Shown here piece by piece: positions 26,193 to 35,123 of a DNA stretch of 64,000 nt. Source of the DNA: Albimonas marina (GTDB lineage: Bacteria; Pseudomonadota; Alphaproteobacteria; Rhodobacterales; Rhodobacteraceae); the NCBI RefSeq assembly GCF_029223255.1, contig NZ_JARHUC010000004.1, forward strand, positions 558,001-622,000. The letters are read 5' to 3'. The position numbers and the translations under genes were made by a program. The first letter of the stretch is position 1, and each line of letters opens with the position of its first letter. The notes below the pieces were generated by a model. The model was not told the DNA's origin. It searched no databases and was given only the letters and a program-made list of their open reading frames with translations.

Positions 26193-26385
26193 GAACCCAC
26201 CAAAGAACAGGCCCGCGCCTGTCCTTCGCAGCCGTCCGTCGCTGAAGATGCCTGAGCGAGTCGGCGGGAGGGGGCAAGGACAAGCCCCGCGCGGGGCGCG
26301 GGGTCGCTTCGCGATCCCTGACCCCTCCCGCCGACTCGCTCTTTACGGCATCAGCGACGGACGGCTCCGAAGAACAGGCGCTTGC
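26193..26385. repeat. Dispersed palindromic element, copy A (downstream of pqqE)
   Basis: One of four related copies. The core hairpin spans 26215-26381: the left arm 26215-26274 pairs with the right arm 26321-26381 with few interruptions. The apex carries a second stem of C-rich and G-rich runs and a small TCGC-TTC-GCGA hairpin. The arm segment reads GTCCGTCGCTGA here and pairs with TCAGCGACGGAC. It fills most of the 376-bp gap between convergent pqqE and the M16 peptidase gene; the rest of the gap (26113-26192 and 26386-26488) shows no gene. Confidence 0.85.
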
Positions 26386-26488
26386 GGCGGGGCTTGGGGC
26401 GCGCGGGCGCCTGGGGCGGGCGGCGGGAACGAGAACGGCCGGCCCGTTGCGGGGCCGGCCGGTCCTGCGCGGGGCCGGGAGCGGGCGC

Positions 26489-27832
26489 TCAGTTGGCGGG
26501 CGGGGTCTCGGGCAGGCCCTCGGGCTGGCCGACGACCACCACCTTCAGCTTCGCGGGGTCCAGCAGGCGCCTGGCGACGCGGTCGATGTCGGCGAGCGTC
26601 ACCGCCTCGATCAGGCCGTTGCGGTCCTTGAGGTAGTCGGGGGTGAAGCCCTGCTCCATCAGGCCGGCGAGCTGGCCGGCGATCTTGGCGTTCGAGTCGA
26701 AGCGCAGCGGAAAGGCGCCGGTCAGGTAGCGCTTGGCCTCGTCGAGCTCCTCCTCGGTCACGCCCTCGTCGCGCATCCGGGCCCACTCGGCCTTGATCAC
26801 CTCGATCGCCTCGGCCACGCGGTCGTTGGAGGACGACACGCCCCCCGCCATCAGCGCCGCCCGGTCGTAGGGCGCGAGGTAGGAATAGACGCCGTAGGTC
26901 AGGCCGCGCTTCTCGCGCACCTCCTCGGTCAGGCGGGAGGTGAAGCCGCCGCCGCCGAGGATGTGGTTCATCACGTAGGCCGGGATGAAGTCGGGATCGT
27001 CGCGGGCCAGCCCCTCCTGCACGAAGGCGGCAGTGGACTGGGGGATGTCGAAGGGCACGACCTCGAGCCCGCGGTCCTGGGCCAGCTCGGCGGGGGGCAG
27101 GGGATCCCACGGCTCCGCCGGCAGGTCGCCCAGCAGGCGGTCGAGCAGGGGGCCCAGCTCCTCTGCGGTGATGTCGCCCACCACGCCGATGGCGAGCTGG
27201 GAGCGGTTCAGGGCGCGGACGCGCGCCGCGCGCAGGTCGTCGGCGGTGACGGCGGCCACCGACTCGGGCGTGCCCTCCAGCGGGCGGGCGTAGGGATCGG
27301 TCCCGAACATCGCCTTCCGCCAGGCCTCGCCGAGGATCGCCTGCGGGTCGGTCGCCGCGTCGCGCAGGTTGGCGAGGATCGCGGCGCGCATCCGCTCCAG
27401 CGGCTCGGGGTCGAAGCGCGGCTCGACGAGGGCCGAGCGCAGCAGCTCCACGCTCTCGTCCCGGGTCTCGGTCAGCATCCGCGCGGAGACGGAGAACGAA
27501 TCCCGCCCCGCGTCGAAGCCGTATTTCAGCGCCAGCTGGTCGGCGCGGGCGGAGAAGGCGGCCGAATCCAGCTCCCCCGCCCCCTCGTCCAGCATCGAGG
27601 ACAGGAACGAGGTCACCCCGACCTTGTCCTCGGGCTCGCGCGAGGCGCCGCCCTTGAAGCTGATCTCCAGGGCGAGCATCGGGATCGAGGGCTCCTCCAC
27701 CAGCCAGGCGGTGATGCCGCCGGGGGAGGTCACGATCTGCACGTCGGTCGCCGCCTGAGCCGGCAGCAGCGGCAGCAGCGACGGGGCGAGAAGCGCCAGC
27801 GCGGGCGCGACGATGCGGGCGAGGCGGCTCAT
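26489..27832 (-). CDS. M16 family zinc-peptidase homologue, non-catalytic subunit
   Basis: A 447-residue M16 protein with a signal peptide (cleavage near residue 27). It has the M16 fold stretches ISFKGGASREPEDKVGVTSFLSSMLDEGAGELD and RLTEEVREKRGLTYGVYSYL (the Arg/Tyr motif of the C-terminal half), but lacks the HxxEH zinc motif, where His and Glu are replaced. It is therefore the substrate-binding partner of the catalytic M16 protein encoded just upstream with a 4-bp overlap. Probably a periplasmic heterodimeric protease like other bacterial M16B pairs. Confidence 0.9.
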   Translation of the reverse strand: MSRLARIVAPALALLAPSLLPLLPAQAATDVQIVTSPGGITAWLVEEPSIPMLALEISFKGGASREPEDKVGVTSFLSSMLDEGAGELDSAAFSARADQLALKYGFDAGRDSFSVSARMLTETRDESVELLRSALVEPRFDPEPLERMRAAILANLRDAATDPQAILGEAWRKAMFGTDPYARPLEGTPESVAAVTADDLRAARVRALNRSQLAIGVVGDITAEELGPLLDRLLGDLPAEPWDPLPPAELAQDRGLEVVPFDIPQSTAAFVQEGLARDDPDFIPAYVMNHILGGGGFTSRLTEEVREKRGLTYGVYSYLAPYDRAALMAGGVSSSNDRVAEAIEVIKAEWARMRDEGVTEEELDEAKRYLTGAFPLRFDSNAKIAGQLAGLMEQGFTPDYLKDRNGLIEAVTLADIDRVARRLLDPAKLKVVVVGQPEGLPETPPAN

Positions 27833-29277
27833 CCCTGCTCCTCCTGGCTGGCGACGGGGGCGACGGGCGCGGCCTGGGCGGCGTCCGCGCCGGCGGGCTT
27901 GCGCAGCCAGCCGGTGACCGAGCGGCGCTTGTCGAAGACCTCCTGCGCGGCGGCCATCACGTCCTGCGCCGTCACCGCCTGCAGCAGGTCCGGCCAGTCC
28001 TTGATCTGCTCGAGCGTGTAGTCGGAGGCGAGCGCCTGGCCGTATTCGCGGGCCAGCGCCATCTGGCTGTCCTGGCGGTACACCTCGGCCGAGCGGTAGC
28101 CCATCTTGATGCGCGCCAGCTCCTCCTCGGTCGGGCCGCCGGAGGCGAGGAAGTCGGCCAGCGTCGCGTCCATCGCGTCCTCGCCCTCCTGCAGCGTATG
28201 GCCGGGGGAGGGGACGACGTAGAGGCCGAACTCGCCGTAGTCGCGCCAGTCGCCCGAATACCAGGCGCCGGCCTGCAGGGCGACGCCGCCGCCCACCACC
28301 ATCGCCTGGGAGAAGCGGGAGTTGATGCCGTCGCCCAGCACGTCGGCCAGCACCTGCAGCGCGGCCGCCTTCGCCTGGTCGTCGCGCCGCGCGATGGTGA
28401 GGTACTCGCGCATCACGTAGGGCTGGCCGATACGGGCGTCCTCGTAGATCAGCCGGCGCTCGGCAAGCTGCGGGGGCTCCATCGGGCGGGCGCGCTCGGG
28501 CAGGTCGGGGGTGGGGGCGAGGGGGCCGTACCACTCCTTCGCCAGGCGCTCGACCTCCTCGGGCGTCACGTCGCCGGCGACCACGAGGATCGCGTTGTTG
28601 GGCGCGTAATAGGTCTTGTAGAAGTCCAGCGCGTCCTGCCGGGTCAGCCCCTCCATCTCCTGGCGCCAGCCGATGATCGGGATGCCGTAGGGGTGGTTCA
28701 TGTAGAGCGCCGCGTCGCGCTGCTCGCCGAAGATCGCGCCGGGGTTGGTGTCGGTGCGGGAGTTGCGCTCCTCGATGATCACCTGGCGTTCGGGCGTGAC
28801 CTGGGCGTCGGTCAGCACCAGGTCGCGCATCCGGTCGGCCTCCATCTTCATCACCAGCCCGAGGCGGTCGGCGGCGATGCGCTGGAAATACCCGGTGTAG
28901 TCGCGCGAGGTGAAGGCGTTGTCCTGCCCGCCGTTGGCCGCCACGATCTTCGAGAAGGCGGCGTCCGGGATCTCGTCCGTGCCCTTGAACATCAGGTGCT
29001 CGAGGAAGTGCGCGATGCCGGACTTGCCCGGCGGCTCGTCCGCGGCGCCGATGCGGTACCAGACCATGTGGGTCACGACCGGGGCGCGGTGATCCTCGAT
29101 CACCACGGCGCGCAGGCCGTTGTCGAGCTCGAAGGTGGTGGTGCGGGGCTCCGCCCCGGCGGGGGCCGCGACCAGCGCGGCGGTCAGCGAGACGGCGGAG
29201 GCCAGGACGGCGAGCGCCGGCGCGGCGCGCAGGCCGCGGGACCGCAGGCGCGCGGGCCCGGTGGCGGGAAGGGTCAT
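27829..29277 (-). CDS. M16 family zinc peptidase, catalytic subunit
   Basis: A 482-residue M16B peptidase with a signal peptide (cleavage near residue 42, Ala-Gly-Ala) and the inverted zinc motif HFLEH (about residues 86-90, in GIAHFLEHLMFKG) with the downstream glutamate in VIIEERNSRTD. It degrades or processes peptides in the periplasm. Paired with the inactive homologue that overlaps its end. The neighbouring DUF3035 lipoprotein and lspA suggest a conserved envelope cluster rather than a role tied to the adjacent pqq genes. Confidence 0.92.
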   Translation of the reverse strand: MTLPATGPARLRSRGLRAAPALAVLASAVSLTAALVAAPAGAEPRTTTFELDNGLRAVVIEDHRAPVVTHMVWYRIGAADEPPGKSGIAHFLEHLMFKGTDEIPDAAFSKIVAANGGQDNAFTSRDYTGYFQRIAADRLGLVMKMEADRMRDLVLTDAQVTPERQVIIEERNSRTDTNPGAIFGEQRDAALYMNHPYGIPIIGWRQEMEGLTRQDALDFYKTYYAPNNAILVVAGDVTPEEVERLAKEWYGPLAPTPDLPERARPMEPPQLAERRLIYEDARIGQPYVMREYLTIARRDDQAKAAALQVLADVLGDGINSRFSQAMVVGGGVALQAGAWYSGDWRDYGEFGLYVVPSPGHTLQEGEDAMDATLADFLASGGPTEEELARIKMGYRSAEVYRQDSQMALAREYGQALASDYTLEQIKDWPDLLQAVTAQDVMAAAQEVFDKRRSVTGWLRKPAGADAAQAAPVAPVASQEEQG

Positions 29278-29447
29278 GCAGGGCTCCCCTTGCGTCGGAA
29301 CGGGCCGCCCGCGCGCGGTGGCGCGCGGCGACGGCGGTCGACCGAACCTAGGCCCGGGGGCCGCGGGCGCAAGGTTCGCGACGCCGCGCAGGCTTCACGT
29401 CCCCGTTTTCGCCGCGGGAGCCGGCGCGCGCGCGTCCCCGGAACGGC

Positions 29448-29479
29448 GACGGCCCGCGCCGGGAAGGGCGCGGGCCGTC
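29448..29479 (-). terminator. Hairpin terminator after the DUF3035 gene
   Basis: A perfect 13-bp GC stem (29448-29460 with 29467-29479) and 6-nt loop, 22 bp downstream of the DUF3035 stop on the minus strand. No clear T tract. It probably separates lspA-DUF3035 transcription from the M16 pair, which begins 170 bp further on. Confidence 0.65.
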
Positions 29480-29501
29480 GGGATCGTCCTGCCGCTCGGG
29501 G

Positions 29502-30122
29502 TCAGCCGCCGAGGGGGATGGTGATCTCGTTGCTGGGCGACTCGGGCCGGGCGGGGCTCGGCGTGGGCGCCGGGGCGCCCTGGGTGCGCAGCGTCTCGGC
29601 CTCGTCGCGCGCGTCCAGGGTCTCGGCCGCCAGCGGATCGTTGATCTTGTAGCCGAAAATGCTGTCGAGCGCGTAGATGCTCTCTTTCTCGGGCGGCTCC
29701 TCGTCCACCAGGCGCTGGCGGATCGTGGGGTCCGCGGCCTCGGCCCCGGCGGCGTCGAGCAGGGCGAGCTCGCCCGGGGTCGGCGCCGTGGCGCCCGCGG
29801 CGGGGCCGGCGCCCAGCGCGGCCTGCGCGGCCTCGGACGGGCGCGGCTCCAGCGGGCTGGTCTCGCCGGGCTGGGGCGGGGGCAGGGTCTCGAAGCTCGG
29901 AGGCAGGCGCAGGGGCGCGTGGGGCGAGACGTTGAACGGGTTGGGGGATTCGTAGTTCAGCCCCATCGCGTCGCCGATCGCCTCGCGCCCGCCGCTGCAC
30001 GCGGCCAGCGCGGCGGCTGCGCCCAGCAGGGCGACCGCGCGCGGCAGGCGGCCGGCGAGGGGGCGGCGCGCGCCGCCGGGGATCGTCGTCCGCGCGGCGG
30101 AAGGGGCGATCGGAAGAGTCAT
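29502..30122 (-). CDS. DUF3035-type lipoprotein
   Basis: A 206-residue protein with a signal sequence ending in a lipobox (Leu-Ala-Ala-Cys, about residues 38-41), then a Pro-rich mature part. The ESPNPFNVSPHAPLRLPPSFETLPPPQPG stretch is the DUF3035 signature. The rest is low-complexity Ala/Pro/Glu. It sits between lspA, which would process its own lipobox, and the M16 peptidase pair, an arrangement I recall as common in Rhodobacterales. AGGAG about 11 nt before the ATG. Function unknown, probably outer-membrane or periplasmic. Confidence 0.82.
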   Translation of the reverse strand: MTLPIAPSAARTTIPGGARRPLAGRLPRAVALLGAAAALAACSGGREAIGDAMGLNYESPNPFNVSPHAPLRLPPSFETLPPPQPGETSPLEPRPSEAAQAALGAGPAAGATAPTPGELALLDAAGAEAADPTIRQRLVDEEPPEKESIYALDSIFGYKINDPLAAETLDARDEAETLRTQGAPAPTPSPARPESPSNEITIPLGG

Positions 30123-30188
30123 GTCCCGCGGTCTCCTGTCGGCCCGGCGGGGCCTTCGCCGCGCGTGGGCGGCGAGGCCGGGGCCCGT

Positions 30189-30656
30189 TCAGGCCCTCTG
30201 CTTGTCAGAACCGTCGAGCAGGATCAAGCCGGCGGCGCCGGCGAAGATGCACACGTCGGCCACGTTGAAGGCGTATGGATTGCTGATTCCGCAGCAGCTC
30301 ATGTTGAGGAAGTCGAACACCGCCCCGTGCACCGCGCGGTCGAGCGCGTTGCCCAGCGCCCCCCCGATCAGCAGCCCGACCGAGGCCCGCCGCCAGGGAT
30401 GCGACATCCGGCGCGACCAGATCGCGAGGCCGAGGGAGATGAGCACGGCCGCCGCGATCCACACGCCGCGCCCCACGTCGGCCCCCAGGCCGAAGTTGGC
30501 GCCCGTGTTCCAGGCCATGACGAAACGCAGGAAGGGCGAGGCGATGTCGATGCTCAGGCGATCGCGAAGATCGAGCCCCTCCAGCACCCACCACTTGCTA
30601 GCCTGATCCAGCGCGAAGGCCGCGATCGCCGCGGCCAGAACGACGCCAGCCCGCAT
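30189..30656 (-). CDS. lspA: Lipoprotein signal peptidase (SPase II)
   Basis: A 155-residue, four-helix inner-membrane aspartyl protease that removes signal peptides from prolipoproteins. Conserved boxes: FALDQASKWW near residue 15, AWNTGANFGL near 49-58, GGALGNALDR near 97-106 with the first catalytic Asp, and FNVAD near 129-133 with the second. Start at 30656 is the first Met of a normal-length LspA; the longer open frame upstream is noise. Confidence 0.95.
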   Translation of the reverse strand: MRAGVVLAAAIAAFALDQASKWWVLEGLDLRDRLSIDIASPFLRFVMAWNTGANFGLGADVGRGVWIAAAVLISLGLAIWSRRMSHPWRRASVGLLIGGALGNALDRAVHGAVFDFLNMSCCGISNPYAFNVADVCIFAGAAGLILLDGSDKQRA

Positions 30657-30694
30657 GGGCCCTCCGGTATTCGCGCCGGCGCCGGAGCGCCGTC

Positions 30695-31051
30695 TCAGTT
30701 GCTCGCCGCGCGCGGCTTGAAGCCGCCGCGCAGGATCTCGGTCGCGCTCGCCGGATTCGCGCCGAACGATGCGCAGGAGGAATAGTAGCGGTTGGAGACG
30801 CGGCCCTCGTACTCGAACAGCCGCCGGTCGCGCGGATCGCGCGGTCCCGCCCGCAGCCCTCTGTAGTTGGTCGCGTCGATCTCGTCGATCTTCGCCAGCA
30901 GCTGCTTGCACGACAATTGCGCCGCCGGCGTGAGATGGATCTCAACCCCGGCGCTGGTCACGAACGAATCCTGCGCGGCCGGAGCCGGCGGAGCCGTCGC
31001 CAGCGGCGCTATCGCCGCCAGTGCAATCAAGAATCGGTTCGTCGCGGTCAT
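30695..31051 (-). CDS. Small secreted protein of unknown function
   Basis: A 118-residue protein with a clear signal peptide (hydrophobic stretch about residues 7-24, cleavage after Ala-Pro-Ala-Ala). The mature part has two cysteines (one in Leu-Ser-Cys-Lys-Gln-Leu, one in Tyr-Ser-Ser-Cys) that could form a disulfide, and an Ile-Asp-Glu-Ile-Asp helix. Start is ATG at 31051 with GAGG very close to it. It lies 38 bp upstream of lspA on the same strand, so it may be co-transcribed. I do not recognise the family. Confidence 0.65.
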   Translation of the reverse strand: MTATNRFLIALAAIAPLATAPPAPAAQDSFVTSAGVEIHLTPAAQLSCKQLLAKIDEIDATNYRGLRAGPRDPRDRRLFEYEGRVSNRYYSSCASFGANPASATEILRGGFKPRAASN

Positions 31052-31259
31052 GGCCTCGTCGTCACGCGTTCGTCGCGCCCTCTTCGGGTTTCTTCCTGTA
31101 CCTGACAGACAGCCGGTGTTCAAATTTGGGCGAGTCCTCGGCGTGGAGGCGCCGCGGGTCAAGATTTCGCGCCCTCCGCGAGTTGGCGCGGCGCTCCGGC
31201 GTGGATATGTTCCGACGATGACCTTCTTCCAGTCTCCGGCGATGGGAGTGACCGCCCTG

Positions 31260-32990
31260 ATGCGAGCCAAGCTGAACGGGGCCTTCATCGGCCTGGTGCT
31301 GGCGGGATGCGGGGTCGCCCTCGGCGCCCAGGCTTCCGCCGCCACCCTTTCGGGCTCTTACCTCGCGGCCCAGTCCGCCGCGGCGCGCAACGACTATGCG
31401 GAGGCGGCGCGCTATTTCGCCGCAGCGCTGGCCCGCGACCCCGAGAATCCGGGTCTGCGCGAACGGACCATGAGCTTCAAGCTGCTGACCGGCGACCTGC
31501 GCGGGGCCGCGATGATCGCGCGGCTGATGGTGCAGGACGACGCCGCCACCCAGCTCGCCGAGCTGGCGCTGGCCGCCGACGACGTCGCCTCGGGCGACTT
31601 CGACGGCGCGGCCGAGATCCTGGGCGACGAGACCAGCCGGGTGAACGCCCTGGTCGGCGCCCTGATGCGCGGCTGGGCCGAGGCCGGGCGCGGCGACCGC
31701 GAGGCGATGGAGGAGGCGTTCTCCTCCCTCGACGGCGACGCGATGGGCGAGCTCTTCGGCAACTACCACCTGGGCCTCGCCCGGGCGGTGATCGGCGATC
31801 TCGACGGCGCGCGCGAGGCGCTGGAGCGCACCCGCGAGGAAGGCGCCGTCACCGGCCGCCCCGCCATCGCGCTGGGCGCGGTGATGGAGATGACGGGCGA
31901 CGCCGACGCCGCCCGCGCGCTCTATGAAAGCATGGTCGCCACCAGCCGCGACGAGCGCACCGCCGCCGCCGCGCTGGCGCGCATGGACCAGCGCGAGCCC
32001 GCGATCCTGCCGGTGCAGACGCCCGCCGCCGGCACGGCGGAGGCGCTGTTCTCGATCGCCGCGGCGCTGGGCTCGGACCGCAACGCGGCCGTGGCGCTGC
32101 TCTACGCGCGCATCGCCCTCGCCCTGCGCCCCGACCTGCACGAGGCGCGCCTGCTGGTCGCGGGCCTGCTCGACGCGCAGGGGCAGGAGGAGGCCGCGGT
32201 CGAGGCCTACCAGGTCGTCCCCCGCCGCTCGCCGCTGTTCATCTCCGCCGAGCTCGGCCGCGCCGACAGCCTGATGGCGCTGGAGCGCGAGGACGAGGCG
32301 GTGGTGGTTCTGGAAAGCCTCTCGGCCGCCTACCCGCAGGAGCTCGACGCCCAGCTCGGCCTCGCCGCCGCCCTGCGCCGGACCGAGCGCTGGACCGCAT
32401 CGACCGAGGCCTACGACCGCGCGCTCGCCCTGATCGACCCGATCGAGCGGCGCCACTGGTCGGTGTTCTACGAGCGCGGAATCGCCCATGAGCGTGCCGG
32501 CGACTGGCCCGACGCCGAGGGCGACTTCCAGAAGGCGCTGGAGCTGTCGCCCGACAACCCGCTGGTGCTGAACTACCTGGGCTATTCCTGGGTGGAGATG
32601 CACATGCACCTCGACGAGGCGCAGGCGATGATCGAGAAGGCCGTCGAGCAGCGCCCCGACGACGGCTACATCACCGACTCGCTGGGCTGGGTGCTCTATC
32701 GCCTCGCGAAATACGAGGAGGCGGTGCCGCACCTGGAGCGGGCGGTGGAGCTGACGCCCACCGATCCGATCATCAACGACCACCTCGGCGACGCCCTGTG
32801 GATGGTCGGGCGCAAGCGCGAGGCGCAGTTCCAGTGGTCCCGCGCCCTGTCCTTCGAGCCCGAGGAGAAGGACGCCCAGCGCATCCGCGCCAAGCTCGCC
32901 AAGGGGCTGGACGCGGTGCTCGCCTCCGAGGAGGCGTCGGGCCCGCCGCGCACCGCGGGGGCCGAGGCGCCGAAGGCGGATGGCGGCTGA
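31260..32990 (+). CDS. Tetratricopeptide-repeat protein
   Basis: About 576 residues, Ala-rich, with a signal-like N-terminus and at least eight TPR-type helical pairs. The clearest are near residues 30-60 and in the C-terminal third (for example ALELSPDNPLVLNYLGYSWVEM and AVELTPTDPIINDHLGDALW). Such proteins scaffold complexes, often in the envelope. The start at 31260 follows GGGAG; 31218 and 31242 are alternatives. It overlaps ispE by 11 bp, so the two are translated together. Confidence 0.85.
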   Translation: MRAKLNGAFIGLVLAGCGVALGAQASAATLSGSYLAAQSAAARNDYAEAARYFAAALARDPENPGLRERTMSFKLLTGDLRGAAMIARLMVQDDAATQLAELALAADDVASGDFDGAAEILGDETSRVNALVGALMRGWAEAGRGDREAMEEAFSSLDGDAMGELFGNYHLGLARAVIGDLDGAREALERTREEGAVTGRPAIALGAVMEMTGDADAARALYESMVATSRDERTAAAALARMDQREPAILPVQTPAAGTAEALFSIAAALGSDRNAAVALLYARIALALRPDLHEARLLVAGLLDAQGQEEAAVEAYQVVPRRSPLFISAELGRADSLMALEREDEAVVVLESLSAAYPQELDAQLGLAAALRRTERWTASTEAYDRALALIDPIERRHWSVFYERGIAHERAGDWPDAEGDFQKALELSPDNPLVLNYLGYSWVEMHMHLDEAQAMIEKAVEQRPDDGYITDSLGWVLYRLAKYEEAVPHLERAVELTPTDPIINDHLGDALWMVGRKREAQFQWSRALSFEPEEKDAQRIRAKLAKGLDAVLASEEASGPPRTAGAEAPKADGG

Positions 32991-33972
32991 GGCGACGGCG
33001 CCCGCCGACGCCGACCCCTCCGCCCCCGCGCCCGAGGCCGCCGGATCCGCTTCGGCGGCCGGCGGGCCTGCGCGCTCGGCCCGCTCCGGGCCGGCGACCG
33101 CGCGCGCCCGGGCCAAGGTCAACCTGCACCTGCACGTGCTGGGCCGTCGCGACGACGGGCTGCACCTGCTCGATTCCCTCTGCGTCTTTCCCGACGTCGC
33201 CGACGGGGTGACCGTGCGTCCGGCCCCGCCGGGCACCTTCACGATCGAGGTCACGGGCCCCTTCGCCTCCGGCGCCCCGGCCGATTCCCGCAACCTCGCC
33301 CTGCGCGCCGCGCTGGCGCTGGCCGAGGCCGCGGGCAGGGGGCCGGGTTCCGCCGCGCCGCTGGGCGTCGCGCTGAGCCTCGAGAAGGTCCTGCCGGCGG
33401 CGGGCGGGGTGGGGGGCGGCTCGGCGGACGCCGCGGCCGTGCTGCATCTGCTGAACCGGGAATGGGGCCTGGACCTGTCGCTGGAGCGGCTGTCGGAGAT
33501 CGGCCTCGCGCTGGGCGCCGACCTGCCGGTCTGCCTGCGCGCCCCCGTCCCCACCCTGATGCGCGGCATCGGCGAGGACGTGCGCCCCGCGCCGGGCGTC
33601 CCGCCGCTCGCCCTCGTGCTCGCCAATCCCGGCGTCCCCACGCCCACGGGCGAGGTCTTCGCCCGCCTGCGCCGCCGCGACGGCGCGCCCTGCGCCCTGC
33701 CGGCGGAGGGGTTCGCCACGCCGGGCGCGCTGGCGGCGTGGCTGGAGGGCACCGCCAACATGCTCGAGCCGCCGGCGCGCGAGGTCGCGCCCGCGGTCGC
33801 CGACCTGATCGAGACCCTGGCCGCGCAGCCCGGCTGCCGCCTCGCCCGCATGTCGGGCAGCGGCGCCACCTGCTTCGGCCTTCACGAAACCATGGCCTCG
33901 GCCGAGGCGGGCGCGGCTGCGCTGCGCGCCTCGGGCCTGTGGGCCGCCGCCGGACGAAGCGCCGGCGCCTGA
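32980..33972 (+). CDS. ispE: 4-diphosphocytidyl-2-C-methyl-D-erythritol kinase
   Basis: A 330-residue GHMP kinase of the MEP isoprenoid pathway. The ARAKVNLHLHVLGRRDDGLHLLDSL opening (about residues 42-67) is diagnostic, and the ATP loop PAAGGVGGGSADAAA lies near 138-152. The late MSGSGATCFGL motif (about 290-300) closes the active site. The first 40 residues are an Ala/Pro-rich extension; a later start cannot be excluded. Overlaps the TPR gene. Confidence 0.93.
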   Translation: MAAEATAPADADPSAPAPEAAGSASAAGGPARSARSGPATARARAKVNLHLHVLGRRDDGLHLLDSLCVFPDVADGVTVRPAPPGTFTIEVTGPFASGAPADSRNLALRAALALAEAAGRGPGSAAPLGVALSLEKVLPAAGGVGGGSADAAAVLHLLNREWGLDLSLERLSEIGLALGADLPVCLRAPVPTLMRGIGEDVRPAPGVPPLALVLANPGVPTPTGEVFARLRRRDGAPCALPAEGFATPGALAAWLEGTANMLEPPAREVAPAVADLIETLAAQPGCRLARMSGSGATCFGLHETMASAEAGAAALRASGLWAAAGRSAGA

Positions 33973-33983
33973 GGGGGATGCGG

Positions 33984-35084
33984 ATGGAAGAGGTCGATTG
34001 CCTCGTGATCGGGGCGGGCGTCGTGGGCCTGTCGGTGGCCCGCGCCATGGCGCTGGCGGGGCGCGAGGTGGTGGTGCTGGAGGCCGAGACCCTGATCGGC
34101 TCCCAGATGTCGAGCCGCAACTCCGAGGTCATCCACGCCGGCATCTACTACCCCAGGGACAGCCTGAAGGCGCGGCTCTGCGTCGAGGGTCGCCGGCGGA
34201 TGTACGCCTATTGCGAGGAGCGCGGCGTCGCCCACCGCAAATGCGGCAAGCTGATCGTCGCCTCGGAGCCCGAGCAGCTGCCGATGCTCGCCGACCTGCT
34301 GGCCAAGGCCGAGGCGAACGGGGTCGAGGGGATGCGGATCCTGTCGAAGGCCGAGACGCTGGAGATGGAGCCGGCGCTCCGCGCCGAGGGCGCGCTGCTC
34401 TCGCCCGAGACGGGGATCGTGGACAGCCACGGCCTGATGCTCGCCTACCAGGGCGAGGCCGAGGACCACGGCGCGATGCTGGCGCTGGGGGCCGCGGTCA
34501 CCGGCGGCGAGGTCGGCGAGGCGGGGATCGTCATCGAGGCCTCCGGCATGACCCTACGCGCGCGCACGGTGGTCAACTGCGCGGCGCTGAACGCCATCGC
34601 CATCGCGGGATCGCTGCGCGGCTACCCGGTGGAGACGCTGCCGAAGCTGACGCTGGCGCGGGGCAACTATTTCTCGCTGACCGGCGCGACGCCGTTCTCC
34701 CGCCTGATCTACCCCGCCCCGGCCGAGCGGGGCGGCCTGGGCGTGCACCTCACGCTCGACCTGCAGGGGCGCGCGCGCTTCGGCCCGGACGTGGAGTGGA
34801 TCGAGACGGTCGACTACGCGGTGAACGTGGCGCGGGGGGAGCGGTTCTACGACGCGATCCGCAGCTACTGGCCGGACCTGCCCGACGGGGCGCTGGCGCC
34901 GGCCTATGCCGGCATCCGCCCCAAGATCGGCGAGGACCCCGGCGGCTTCGCCGACTTCACCCTGCACGGCCCCGAGACCCATGGCGTGCCGGGCCTGTGG
35001 AACCTCTTCGGGATGGAGAGCCCAGGGCTGACCTCCTCGCTCGCCATCGGCGAGTGGGTGCGGGGCACGGCCATGCCGGCCTGA
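33984..35084 (+). CDS. FAD-dependent oxidoreductase, L-2-hydroxyglutarate oxidase (LhgO) family
   Basis: About 366 residues of the DAO fold. N-terminal dinucleotide motif GAGVVGLSVARA (about 10-21), the SSRNSEVIHAGIYYP stretch and LKARLCVEGRRRMY segment typical of L-2-hydroxyglutarate dehydrogenases, and a C-terminal FGMESPGLTSSLAIGE closing the FAD site. LhgO oxidises L-2-hydroxyglutarate to 2-oxoglutarate, passing electrons to quinone or oxygen. Start 33984 preferred for GAGGGG 7 nt upstream; 33978 is also possible. Lies 11 bp after ispE, same direction. Confidence 0.87.
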   Translation: MEEVDCLVIGAGVVGLSVARAMALAGREVVVLEAETLIGSQMSSRNSEVIHAGIYYPRDSLKARLCVEGRRRMYAYCEERGVAHRKCGKLIVASEPEQLPMLADLLAKAEANGVEGMRILSKAETLEMEPALRAEGALLSPETGIVDSHGLMLAYQGEAEDHGAMLALGAAVTGGEVGEAGIVIEASGMTLRARTVVNCAALNAIAIAGSLRGYPVETLPKLTLARGNYFSLTGATPFSRLIYPAPAERGGLGVHLTLDLQGRARFGPDVEWIETVDYAVNVARGERFYDAIRSYWPDLPDGALAPAYAGIRPKIGEDPGGFADFTLHGPETHGVPGLWNLFGMESPGLTSSLAIGEWVRGTAMPA

Positions 35085-35123
35085 CGCCCGCCGACGGCGC
35101 CCGGTTCGGGGCGCACTTGAAGC

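Noticed and set aside
26193-26385. Reading the palindromic element as a simple rho-independent terminator of pqqE
   Set aside because: Far too long, no T tract, and copies also occur away from the ends of plus-strand genes (copy D lies in the upstream region of a minus-strand operon). Termination could still be a side effect.
26240-26395. Open frames within the palindromic elements, with similar translations in copies A, B and C (starting Met-Pro-Glu-Arg)
   Set aside because: The similarity follows from the repeat itself; frames exist on both strands, have no ribosome site, and run into noise outside the repeat.
26489-29277. Naming the M16 pair pqqF/pqqG
   Set aside because: Both have export signals and are linked to lspA/DUF3035; adjacency to pqqE is convergent, not operonic.
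33984-35084. Calling the ispE-linked FAD enzyme a glycine or D-amino acid oxidase
   Set aside because: The Asn-Ser-Glu-Val-Ile-His-Ala-Gly-Ile-Tyr-Tyr stretch fits the L-2-hydroxyglutarate oxidase family better.
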